Part shown: positions 28,401 through 38,575 of the stretch, piece after piece | How the letters are laid out: the number at the start of each line of letters is the position of its first letter | Numbering within the stretch: position 1 is the stretch's first letter | Assembly: GCF_040807025.1 (NCBI RefSeq) | Contig: NC_090945.1 | Span: 72,055,088 to 72,119,087, forward strand | Direction: 5' to 3' | Origin: Struthio camelus | Lineage: Eukaryota; Chordata; Aves; Struthioniformes; Struthionidae | DNA: 64,000 nucleotides | Program-made: the position numbers and the translations under genes | Notes under the pieces: generated by a model | Databases searched by the model: none | What the model was told of the DNA's origin: nothing | The model's input: only the letters and a program-made list of their open reading frames with translations

Positions 28401-30854
28401 TTTCAACTCACCTCTGCCTCTGCGGCCCAGAGCTCTCTCTTGTCACCCACACATGTAGAGTTCAGAAAAATTACACTGCACCAATTATCACTCCATATCT
28501 ATCCCCTCTTCTTTATATAGCAACCCATACCTTCAAGGGGTATTCTGCATTCTCAAAGGAAAAGGCTTAATTACTTGCAAAGCCATAATGAGTCTGACAC
28601 ATCTCCTTCTGAAATCTGGATCTCATCCATTGTCTTGGGTTTTTTTCCCCTTGCACTTTGTTAAACCAAACATTCTTCAGGTCAGTTAAAAGCCATCATC
28701 TCTAGTCTTGAATCAGTAAGTAATAATCTCTACATCTTATTACAAGCAGTACTTCAGTTAGGGAAAGGAAGAGACAGGTGTTAAATGTTTGTACCAAACT
28801 ACAGGATTTTGAGTCTTCTTTCTTACTGCGGTATCAGCCCCAATGCAGTTACTCCTGGAGCTTGAAGTGTAAACTTGAAGACATTTTGCGTACAGAAAAT
28901 GTATTAGAAGGCCATGATATTGCTCCGTGTTTCATACAGATCATTTTAATCAAAACCTACAGTGTACTATGAGGTGGGGCTATGTGGTATCTTCACATTA
29001 ATCCTTTACCTATTTTTCTGTAAAAGTTCAAGGTACAAATGTTATTACTTAATTACTATTCATTTGTCTTCCCTTTCCCCGTAAGGGTTCCTTTCTGCAG
29101 GCCTTCCCCTCCCCCTACCTTTCATAAGCTCACCTATACCGCAAGCCCTCATTCATTCTCTGTAGATAAATCTAATATTACCCCTGAATGCATTTTAATG
29201 AAATTGTTCTTTTTAGATTTTCCTTATACCGCCTTCAGTATTGTTCCTACACTAGCCCAGTTCCCCTCATAGTTGCTTTTCAACTGCTAAATCTTGTTTG
29301 CTTTGCCTGCATTTTATTGCTTAATCTCAGACGTGAACTTATTTTTGAAAACACTGAACCGCAGAGAAAATGCATGGTAAAGATGGCTCTTAGCCTGGGC
29401 CACAATACTGTATCTCTTCAATATTGCCATTAGTGAATTCAGCATCATTAAGCTGTACTGTTTCTCAAAAGTTTTGATAGTAGAGCTTCTTATCAGTCGT
29501 GCTGAGACACTTGAGAGAAGCAAGCCCAAAAGAAAGAGCTGAACCTGTACGTAGGTATCAAAAGGTTTGCTATTTTGCGTGTTGAATATTCATTCAAATC
29601 TTTCATCATTTTGGAATTACTGTCTCATCCCCAGCCTGATTGTTCTCCTGTTTCAGCTGTACCTTCTAGCAAGAACAGCCAAGCTGCTGTCTTCCACCTC
29701 AGCAACAGATCTTCTCTGGTGGGCAGCCCCAAAAGCCTTCCCCATATCAGAGACAGTCTCTTCTGCCAACATACTGCAACTGCTCTTCTGGACCAGAAAA
29801 TCCCAGGCCTTTTTTTCAAAATTGACAACACACACATCTTACATGCTAAGAGATTGTATTACCCAAGGACTCATTTTGGACCATATCTGCCAATCCACAG
29901 CACTAACTATAATGATATCAGGCCCAATAAGGAGCACTGCCTTACTCTGTAAGTGCAGGAGAGTGCTTACAGAGTGAGAGGAAGGCTCAGTGGATTCATA
30001 TTTACTTGCTATTTCTATCAGAGGCCCCATTGCCTAGTGAAGGAATAAGCCGCCCTGTCATCCAGCCTGAACATCTCATAAGTGCTTGTCATTGGGGATA
30101 AAAGGAAAATCATGATGTGTAGGACGGGGGAAACATTAAATGTATGTAGTATTTCATCTGAGCAAAGGCCAATTTATAACCTCACGCTGCCAGTCAGATA
30201 TATTCTTCCACACCTCCATGTTTTTTCTATCTGTACATTCCAGACCTGAATTAAACCTGTCTACTTTAGATTCTAGACCTGAATTAACATACCTATTCTT
30301 TCCTGAATTGAAAAGATCATCATAACATATATCCATTTAAATGTATCTAATAACTCAACCTCTGAATTCCCTTAGCTGACTTGATTACAACACTGCTTCC
30401 TCCCTGCTTTCCCTTGAACATTTTTAGTGATAAATCTAGAAATTAGTGAGCCTGAATTGTCCTAAATTGCTTAAGTTGTAACTGCATTACTTCAACCTGA
30501 CAAATTTAAACTTTGTTATGTAACAGGCAGCTCCAATGTAGACGATACAAAGAAAGCTCTGAAGCATTTCCTCAATTAAATAATTGTTATGTCTCTGTTC
30601 TTTCAGCTATCTTCCACCTCTGCATTTCAAATACAGCTATTATGAGAAACACTGGAGTGGTGGCACAAGGACAGAAGGGAAATTTTGCAAATGAAGTTGA
30701 GGAGTTCCTTCCTTGACACCGATGGCAGCATGAATAATCCAATGCTTCCCCAGGCTGTGCTTGAGCCAGCTGTGGCCAACTCCAGAGCCAAGGAAGGCAG
30801 CCGCCAGCACACCTCCAGCTCCGTCCGCTCTGGGCCTCTCCTGGGAACTGCACT

Positions 30855-31077
30855 CACAGAATCACACAGAATCGTTTAGGTTGGAAGGGACCTCTGGAGA
30901 TCATCTAGTCCAACCTCCCTGCTCAAGCAGGGACCTCCAGAGCATATTGCCCAGGATCACATCCAGACGGGTTTTGAATATCTCCAGCGAAGGAGACTCC
31001 ACCACCTCTCGGGGCAACCTGTTCCAATGCTCTGTCACCCTCACAGTGAAGAAGTTTTTTCTCAGGTTCAGATGGAA
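30855..31077 (-). mobile_element. CR1 LINE 3' fragment, minus strand
   Basis: The reverse complement encodes the CR1 C-terminal block ([18 protein letters not shown] and the following residues) and then the same 3' UTR as the 48.4 kb copy, ending in ATTCTGTG-type repeats at 30855. By eye the two copies differ at roughly eight positions over about 225 bases, so they belong to the same subfamily. The element is severely 5'-truncated at about 31077, as is usual for target-primed reverse transcription. Sequence beyond it, although open in the same frame, is not CR1. Confidence 0.93.
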
Positions 31078-32859
31078 AACTGAAGTTTTAAAACTCCTTC
31101 CAGCTGAGCAATCGCTGTTTCCTTCTCCCATCGTGGTCACTCCCCACCTCTGCTCAGGGAAGCCTGATGCCTTCCTGTCTCCAATGCTGCCCACATCTCC
31201 AGTCCTGTCCCCCAAATTCTCCAACTCTGGCATGTCCTCAAGCAGAATTGGTTTTTGCAAGCAGGATCCTATTTCATTTACTGTATGGGCAGAACACTTT
31301 TCTCTAGTGTATGACACATGCCAGTCATTCAGGATAAACTGGGACTTTGCTAATACCAAATGTCCTATTGTTCACATCCTCCTTTTCAAATTAATTAGGG
31401 AAATGTAAATGAACTTGTAATGTTGCATTGAGACTTTTCATTTCGTTTCTCACTCTTTTGGCTTTGAGAATTCTTATTTCCCTTTCTTACATTAGTCATT
31501 ACTCAGTCAACACAGTAAAATAAAGCACGTGTACAGTTACTGAATCACTCACTCTTACTAGCTTTCCCACAATTGAAGAAACACTATCATCATTATGTCA
31601 AACAAATCTGCTTTGAGGAAATTACAAATTTGCTTGATAGGTAAGATACATAAGATAGGCTTTCCTAAAGTAGATTTAATAGATAAGAACATTCTAATTT
31701 TAAAAAATAAGGATTTAATGCCAATTCAGCTCACATGAAATAGCTTTAGAACAGAGTAACTGACAGATCTCAAAACCTTATAGGCAATTGGGACTGATTA
31801 TTAAAGTGTTATGAAAATGTTTTCAACATGAATGTTAAGGATCAGTACTATACTCACTGATCCAAATTTGTAAAAAGTGAAGAAAAATTTAAAAACCCAA
31901 AATTACTTGAGCTTAGACAAAATGCCTTTCAGTGAGACACAGAGAGATCACTTTGTTTAGCTTACCAAAAAAAGAATATTGAGAGGTAACTTCATTAGAA
32001 TAAGAAAGTATGTTTTGGGGCAAAACATATCTTTAATCTACCTGGGAAGGTGATAATATAAAGCAAAGGCTGGAAGCTACAGTTAGATACCTTCAGATTA
32101 AAAGGTGCACAGACACTTTTTGTTATTATTTTGATGCTGAAGATGGTTCATTATTGGAACAAATTACTTAAAGAAATGGTGCCTTTTCATCTTTTGATTC
32201 TTTTATATCAAGACTGAATATTAAACTTGAAGGTTAGCAGATGAATATTACAGCATCTGATCACATGGAAGAAATACTGATCCCTTATAACTGAATTGTG
32301 TGAGTCCGTAACAGTTGAACAACATCTAAGCTTTTTGCTTTTAACCTGTCTGCAAGAAAACCAAAATCCGCTATCATACTATAAATAGTAGGGTTAATGA
32401 GCAAGGTTAATCACAAACGAAAGTATTTTTCTACTAGACTCTTCAGGCTTATAATAAAACACAAAGGAAGGTATTAAAATACAAGTAAAAAAATAGTATT
32501 ATTGTTGTACTCTTTCGGTAAAAACACTTTTGAAATGCACTCTTCCTTTTTATCTTAAAAGTAAAGTATTTGCATATGTCTATGGTTGATAAAGTCACTA
32601 CACTCATGACCTAGTAAGTTTAAATACAGGAAATAGCTTAAATATTCAATATGAAAAAACATCAAATAAGAGAAATTCATAATTAAACTATCCTATTTTT
32701 CCTTAAATAGTTGCATTTGTTTCTTGCAAACCTTTGACAAAATTCTATTTAAATAACACTTTTTAAACATAACTGAGTGCTTTTTATTCTTCAGATTTTC
32801 TATTACATATTTATTTTACTAATTAATTTCCGCACACAAAAGTATGCCTAGCCCAGGCT
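31078..32859. other. Non-coding AT-rich region
   Basis: This is unique-looking AT-rich sequence between the minus-strand CR1 fragment and the CpG-enriched patch. I see nothing specific. Confidence 0.55.
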
Positions 32860-33560
32860 CGAGGCAGACGAACGGTTGTAAACAAAACAACTCACCCCAC
32901 ACACCTACTTCCCTTAATCCATTTAAAATTGCTGGTGATATTTAAATAAACACAGCCTCTTTGTCCCGCATCCTTCAGTAGAAGTCATAATTAGAGAACA
33001 GAGTTCTGCAATTGCTCGTTGTGGCTACCATTATAACACCACTACAGGCCAGGGCTGAAGGGAAGGGCTTTAAAAAACGGCCACCACTGAGAAGTTTTAC
33101 CCGGTACAAGTGCGCTAAGCTGGTTTGTGGGGCAGAAAACACGTGTGACCTGACATTCCCACGGAGCGGAACGCAAGGCGTGAATAACCTTAAGTCCCGG
33201 TCAACCATCACAGTATCCTGCAAACCCGTCATTAGCTCACTTTCAGTGGGAATATTAACCACGTCTGGTTAAAGGCAGAAGAGGCGATTTAAGGCTTTCT
33301 TAAAAACTGCTTTTTTAAAGATACCACTCAGGTCTAGCCGATGCCAACCTCCTGGGCTCCACAGAGCAGCCACTGCGGTAGTTTCTAGCAGAAGGGTGGA
33401 AAAACCTGGCTTGCGTACGCATGCAGCGTGAACCCAGTCCTGCAGCGCTTGTGCAAACAGGTCCACCAGCGCGGATGGAACTTTAAACATCAAGCCCTAA
33501 ATCAACACGATCACGTGCTTCTGGAGAACGGCCCTTCTCCAAACAGGCTCATGAACACGC
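32860..33560. promoter_or_regulatory. CpG-enriched patch upstream of the HS3ST1 promoter
   Basis: About 20 or more CpGs fall in ~700 bp, in contrast to the CpG-poor flanks, but the patch is less dense than the main island. It contains two CACGTG E-boxes, at 33140-33145 and 33512-33517, the first directly followed by a TGACCT half-site. No recognisable protein is encoded. It may be an enhancer, an alternative first-exon region, or simply unmethylated shore of the island 0.9 kb downstream. Confidence 0.4.
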
Positions 33561-34011
33561 AACAATTTTTTCAGACAAAACTACAGGTAAAAAAAGTTCA
33601 AAACAGAAACCCTAAAAAAAGTTTCAGGAAATCTTACATAGACCCTCAGCTGCAGAGAGGTCCCAGGCTGCCATTCAACCACAGTTAGCAAAGCACTAAT
33701 CTATTATGGTAGTAAATTATTTCTTTAGGCAAATTGTACTAAAACCTAAGTACTAATCCACAGTTCTAATTCACCTTCTTAGGCACACTCCCCCACTTGC
33801 AGACAGTAGATCTAATTGTCAGACTGCACGAAACTCCACAGACAGGAGTGGAGCTAAAGAGATCAAAAGCAAACGAGAAATGAGCTCTGCCACCAGCTTT
33901 TTTTTTTTTTTTCGGTTGAATGGGCCTGCTTTTTATTCCCAGATGATTTTAAGAGAATCTAGCTGTTGAATTAATGGATGAAGATGCAGTATGTTAATAA
34001 TGTTTTTATTG

Positions 34012-34068
34012 TGTTTTCTCTTGGAAAAAAAAGAAGTTGTTTTTTCTCTTGGAAAAAAAAAAAGCAGT
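34012..34068. repeat. Tandem duplication of TTTTCTCTTGGAAAAAA
   Basis: Two adjacent copies of a unit containing TTTTCTCTTGGAAAAAA and a G-AG tail occur with a period of about 26 bp, about 0.4 kb before the HS3ST1 CpG island. Confidence 0.8.
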
Positions 34069-34699
34069 TTGAGGAAATACAGACCTATTTCAAAAAATTA
34101 ACAGAATGACTTAAATCCCCAGAAAGCCTTTTCCCCCACTACTCTTAAGAAGGTGCAGTTCCTTCACTCTAAACATCCATCCTGCTCTAAGTTTTTCCAC
34201 CCCACCAAAGAGCATTACAAAGAAAAGAAAAAAAAAAATCAAAGCCATCATGTAAACTCCAGAAAATAAACAAGAAGTGGAAAAAGTAAATAAAACTGCA
34301 AGTGGTTGACAGTGCTATCAGTGGAGCAGCGACGTCTTACTCGTGAGACCTCTTACTGGTGTTATTTTTGCAGGTACAGGAAGGAGGCAATGCCGGGGGT
34401 GGGGGAGGACGCTGCTTTCTGTAGCCACCGAATCGCCCCCCTCCCCCCCCCCGGGCCTGCGTTATTATTTGCTATGCGCTGCTGTACTTTACGCAGCGTC
34501 TCTGCCGGCCCCGCTGCTCGGCCGCGGCTGCCCGCAGCCCCGTCCCCGCCGCCGAGCGGAGCCGAGCGCAGCCGCCGGGACCAGCGGGACGGGCCCCCGC
34601 GGCAAGCGCGGCCCGGGCGCGGGGTCGGCGGGGCGGGGCGGCGGGGAGGGTCCTCGCCCTGACGCGGCGGCGAGGAGGAGGAGCAGGGGCCATACAAGC

Positions 34700-34890
34700 T
34701 GGCGCCGGGCGCCGGCTGCGCCGCTTCCAGGCGGGCGAGGCGGGCGGCAGCGGGCGCTCGCTCGCTCGCTCGCTCGCTCCCCCGCGCGCCGCCGCCGCCA
34801 AGCGCGCTTCCCCCGGCTCCGCCGCCGGCACCTGCGGGGCGCCCATGGCACAGCGGGGCGGCCGCTGCCCCCCGGCTCCGCGCCCCGGCG
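34700..34890 (+). other. HS3ST1: Non-coding first exon of HS3ST1 (5' end uncertain)
   Basis: The 3' boundary is well supported: exon sequence ending GGCG is followed by GTGAGT at 34891-34896, a near-perfect donor. The 5' boundary is a guess, because no start-site signal is visible. The exon contains a (GCTC)6 tract at 34756-34779 and an ATG at 34845 with G at +4 but C at -3. That ATG opens a leader ORF which stays open across the splice junction. Human HS3ST1 likewise has its coding sequence confined to a single downstream exon. Confidence 0.65.
34756..34779 (+). repeat. (GCTC)6 tetranucleotide microsatellite in the promoter/5' UTR
   Basis: Six perfect copies of GCTC (equivalently CTCG) lie about 110 bp before the exon 1 donor. 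The tract is fully CpG-containing and could vary in length between individuals. If transcribed, it adds GC structure to the HS3ST1 leader. Confidence 0.9.
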
Positions 34891-37619
34891 GTGAGTGATG
34901 CGCGGCGGCGCGGGACCTCGGAAACAGGCGGGGTGCTGCGCGGGGAGCCGCGGCAACGCGCTGCGGGAAGTTTGGGGTGCAGACGGGGCGCCAGCGTCGG
35001 GGCGATCGCGGAGGGCATCGGCCGCCGCCGCCGCCGGGGGTGCCAGCCCCCCCGCACCCTCGCCCTCCTGGCCGCGCTGGCCCCCACCGCGGCTCGGCAC
35101 CTGCTCCGCGCAGGTGGGCGCGCCGCGCCGCGGCCGGGGAGCGCGTCCGACCGGGCGTGCCGAACCCGCCATCCCCAGCGCCGGGGCGCCCGCGGCACCG
35201 CGCCCCGAGTCAGGCTGGCGAGGCATCGCTGCAGAAAGCCGGCGTGGGGGAAGGAAGGAGAGGGGGAGAAGGAAAGAGAATGGGTCAGCAGCACCTGGAT
35301 CACAGGTCCGTCCAGATTTGGCCCCTGGGCATTTTTTTTAAATCTTGTTTCCCTCGGGGCTAAATGACAAGGGTGCATAATGGCAGAAAGGCATGGATGT
35401 GAAAGCAGAGCGCAGCTCCCCTTCCTGACAGCAAAACAACTTGCAAAAGCTGCTCTGAGCGTCTCTGATCCACTCACCTGCCAGGCGCTGGCCAGATACA
35501 GCGCGCTGGACTCGAGCCCTGCAGCTACATAGGGCTGGTGGCAAGTGGGCTTCAGCGGCGGGCAGGAGAGCACAAAACCCTAACTCGAGCTCACCTCTGC
35601 GTTAAAGGACTGGCTCCCTGCTCTAGCCCAGGGCAGGCTGGGGCACTGCAGTTTCAGTAGGCTTTTCAGTGCCAAGGATACAAAGGGTTCAAATCTTTTG
35701 GGGCTGAAAAGATGCTGGGAGGCAGGGGTGGCACTCCCCAAACGGGGGAGTTCTGGCAGGTCTTTGTCTTCATTTGGTCTTGTCTTCCAACCATTCAAAA
35801 GATTAGGAAAGGGCACCCTGCTAAGTAGAGCCAATTAAGTCACCCCAGTTGACTGGGGATTTAAGTATATGACTCTCCTTCCACTCTATGTTAGTGCAGT
35901 ATGTTATGGGCTTTCTCTGTTCCAAGACTATTCCTCTTTGGATACTGGGGAGAAAAAAAAAAAATCTGGGCAGTCCCATGAATTGAAAGAGGCTTCCAAC
36001 CAGCCACCCATATCAGGCGTGAAGCGTTTGGGGATGGAGTGTCTGCACGGACCATACCTCTGGCATAACAGACCTGTTCATTGCTCACTTCCATCAACAG
36101 CCCCTGCAGTATATATGGCAAGTGGAACATTTAGTAGAACAGGTTCAATACTGTATATGCCCATTAACTGGCTTACAGACACACATATATATACGCAGAA
36201 TAAATATTTATGTATCTGTCAGCATTTCTTGCACTCTTGAACAGGTGCATTTCCTGCATTTCTCAGAAATGTGCACCTTTCAATAAGAGCACAGTTACTG
36301 AAATCAGCTTACATGTCTCTTGCACATCCACCCTTTCAGCACCCCCCCCCCTTTTTCAGAGGGGAGTAGAGGGGGAAGGCGCAGAGGTTTTTGAAGTTAC
36401 CACTGTCAAATGAACGCCTCTGGTAGGTCAGCAGCAAGATTGTGCATCTGAAGCAAATCCAACTGCTGCAGTGGAGAGGCAGTAATTTGACAAAGCAAAA
36501 TCTGACCCCAGAATTATCAGGTGCGGTTTTGTGCCCCCCTCCTTATAAGGATACTACCTTAGTTATTTTGAATTAGCCATATACTTCTACAGACCTTACA
36601 GAAAAAGAGCATAGGTGGGAAACAGTTTTCCAGCACAGAAGAATATATATCCATGTACAGATACATAACTCCTCTATTTTTCTATTAGAGGAAACCACAA
36701 ATGTTTCAGTCTGTTGACCTAGCCTAGGTTCTCTCCCTCCCCTCCTCAGAAATGCCACCCTAGAGCTAAGAAGCTACCAGAGCCCCCAGTCAGTAAAAAC
36801 TGATGCAATTCCATGAAAAGTTTCAGTAAGTAAAGAAAGGAAAATATCCCTGGCTGGTCTAAAATGGAAGATCCTGCTGGGTCATCTCTCTTTGCACTCC
36901 AGAGAGTGAGGGTTCCCTCCAGGTCACCATGTACTACTTCATTTAGTAAATTGATTGGTTTAGCTAAGCCTAATACAGTGATGACCTCACCAGTGGGTAC
37001 TCTGCTTTAGTGTTATTCTGAAGTCAAGCAGCAGGAGGGTAGCAGACTGAAATTAGCTTGGAATATGAACTAAAAGATTATTTGGACGTTGTTTTTGTCT
37101 TTTTTTTTTTTAATGTGTCTTACTGGTATTTGAAACAGGGCCTACATCTACAGAGAATGGTAAGAAAGTGCTTGGCAGCAGTAATGAAAATGGGATTGCT
37201 TAATATATTGTGTTCTCTTTTTCAAGAGAGGACAGAGCCATCCTTTTCCACAGGTTGCGTTCCTAGGGAGGGCTCTGATGAATTAGGAAGCAGCTATTAG
37301 CTCCATGATACATTTCTGCTTCCTAATTAGAAGGTGACCCATTTTGCTTGGAAGTGGGGAGGGGAGTAACTTCTAGATTTTGAATTGAACCTTTGGGTTT
37401 ACTGGGAGATAGACAAGGCAGCACTACAGTGTACTTCCCTTTCTCTCTGTGAAAGAATTAAAGTCCTGACAGCTACTAAACCACTGCTAGAAGAGGCTGG
37501 TAGGGGAATGTGGGAAATGTGATTCCATTTTAGCAGCCAGTACAAAAATGTCTGTGCATCCTGACCTTTTCCAGTTTATTTTTGTTCTGCTGTAATGTCC
37601 CATTTTACTTTTAACTGCA

Positions 37620-37722
37620 TGAGATGTTGACATCTAAAGTGTTCTACCTTACTTCTAAGAATTTGTTATGATCTCTTGGCATGAAAAATCACAATGGTCC
37701 CTTCTGACCTTAAGAAAAAGAG
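37620..37722 (+). mobile_element. Ancient CR1 3' end within the HS3ST1 intron
   Basis: The stretch ending ATCACAATGGTCCCTTCTGACCTTAA (37686-37711) matches the conserved tail of old CR1 families, which ends with a 'GATGATC...ATGGTCCCTTCTGGCCTTAAA' pattern. The upstream boundary is unclear. It lies in the sense orientation of HS3ST1. Confidence 0.55.
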
Positions 37723-38355
37723 CGCATGTTATATATAACTGCAGTCTATTATAAGTCCTGCTACATTATAGCTCACATTGGAGCCGAACTCCTCCTTTAG
37801 AAGACATGAACTGGTGACCTAGCTAATTTGTATAAACTGTATTTATCACAGCAGGTGCAGAAGTGTAGCAGATTCAGCCAAAAATTCTTCCCCCTAAGTC
37901 AGCCTTCCTCAGCTTATTAAGTTCCTCTAGCCAATATTTAGAGACTTTTAAAGTATTTTTCTGAAATCTTAAACTGATAGACGATATATCATCTTAGCAC
38001 ACTGACACTGTGACTAGATTTCTTAATATGCTGACTATAAAAGGTAAACCTTTTAAATATAATTAAATATAATTTGAGGCATGTAGTCTAGGTAGCTAGA
38101 CAGTATCAGTTAGTCCCTGTAATACAGATTAATCCAATTTCTTATCTTTTCTCCTCCCCTATTAACGCATAGATTTTTTTCTTGTATAATGAGAGGTGAT
38201 CAATAGTTTATGCCCCTGGAGATCTATGGTTTCAGTAGTGTATAGTTCTATTTAATACACTTGTCTTTGTATAACTCACTGTAAAGCAGCCAACTACTTG
38301 TAGTTAATTATGGGAAACTAGAATTCAGGCATTTATTGGCACATATTACTTAAAA

Positions 38356-38535
38356 TTTTTTTTTTTTTGAATGTGATTAAAAAACAGTGGGGGGGGGGGG
38401 GAGTGTGGGAAGCATTTCTTCGGGAAGAGGGTACTGTGAAAAGGTTTAACAGTTAACAACACCAAAATGCAGAATATATTTCTAAGGAAAAAGAGTTTCA
38501 TAAACCAATTATAGTAAAAAAAAAAAAAAAAAAAA
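38356..38535. repeat. Cluster of homopolymer runs (T13, G13, A19)
   Basis: Within 180 bp of the HS3ST1 intron there are T13 (38356-38368), G13 (38389-38401) and A19 (38517-38535). Long G runs are rare and error-prone in sequencing, so exact lengths may be wrong. The A19 run sits 20 bp before the putative microexon acceptor. Confidence 0.85.
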
Positions 38536-38555
38536 TTTGCTCCTTTTCCTTTCAG

Positions 38556-38575
38556 GAAAAGCTCTTGATCGAGCT
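38556..38575 (+). other. Candidate 20-nt cryptic or alternative microexon in HS3ST1 intron 1
   Basis: The sequence CTCCTTTTCCTTTCAG ends at 38555 and is an excellent acceptor. GTAAGT starts at 38576 and is a perfect donor. The 20 bases between them would be added to the 5' UTR if used. No ATG lies in the 20 bases. This is inferred purely from splice-site quality. Confidence 0.3.

Larger units (their letters stand above)
20510..30854. other. Non-coding region
   Basis: No protein family is recognised. Slightly GC-richer islands occur around 20.5-21.0 kb, 24.4-24.5 kb, 27.0-27.25 kb and 28.1-28.4 kb, and the longer open frames (up to 139 codons) fall there because stops are rarer. The enhancer-like patch at 23.4-23.65 kb lies inside. 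Confidence 0.55.
34400..35290 (+). promoter_or_regulatory. HS3ST1: CpG-island promoter of HS3ST1
   Basis: About 0.9 kb of very GC-rich, CpG-dense sequence stands out sharply from the AT-rich surroundings. It contains several GC-box (Sp1-type) motifs, for example GGGCGG at 34631 and 34742, and no evident TATA box, as expected for a TATA-less CpG-island promoter with dispersed start sites. A consensus splice donor lies inside it at 34891, pointing towards the HS3ST1 coding exon on the same strand. Long open frames on both strands here are a by-product of composition, since GC-rich DNA has few stop codons. The transcription start cannot be placed from sequence alone; between roughly 34.45 and 34.80 kb is likely. 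Confidence 0.85.

Noticed and set aside
30761-31408. 215-codon plus-strand and 152-codon minus-strand open frames
   Set aside because: The plus frame is antisense to a CR1 fragment. The minus frame is CR1 at its C-terminal end joined to unrelated flanking sequence.
34891-35367. Plus-strand open frames of 128-158 codons just after the exon 1 donor
   Set aside because: Same compositional effect; they are intronic, low-complexity and show no known domain.
34362-35573. 403-codon open frame on the minus strand across the CpG island
   Set aside because: It lies in extremely GC-rich DNA where stops are rare, its product is low-complexity Arg/Ala/Pro/Gly, and it is antisense to the HS3ST1 promoter. 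Several other frames here are equally open.
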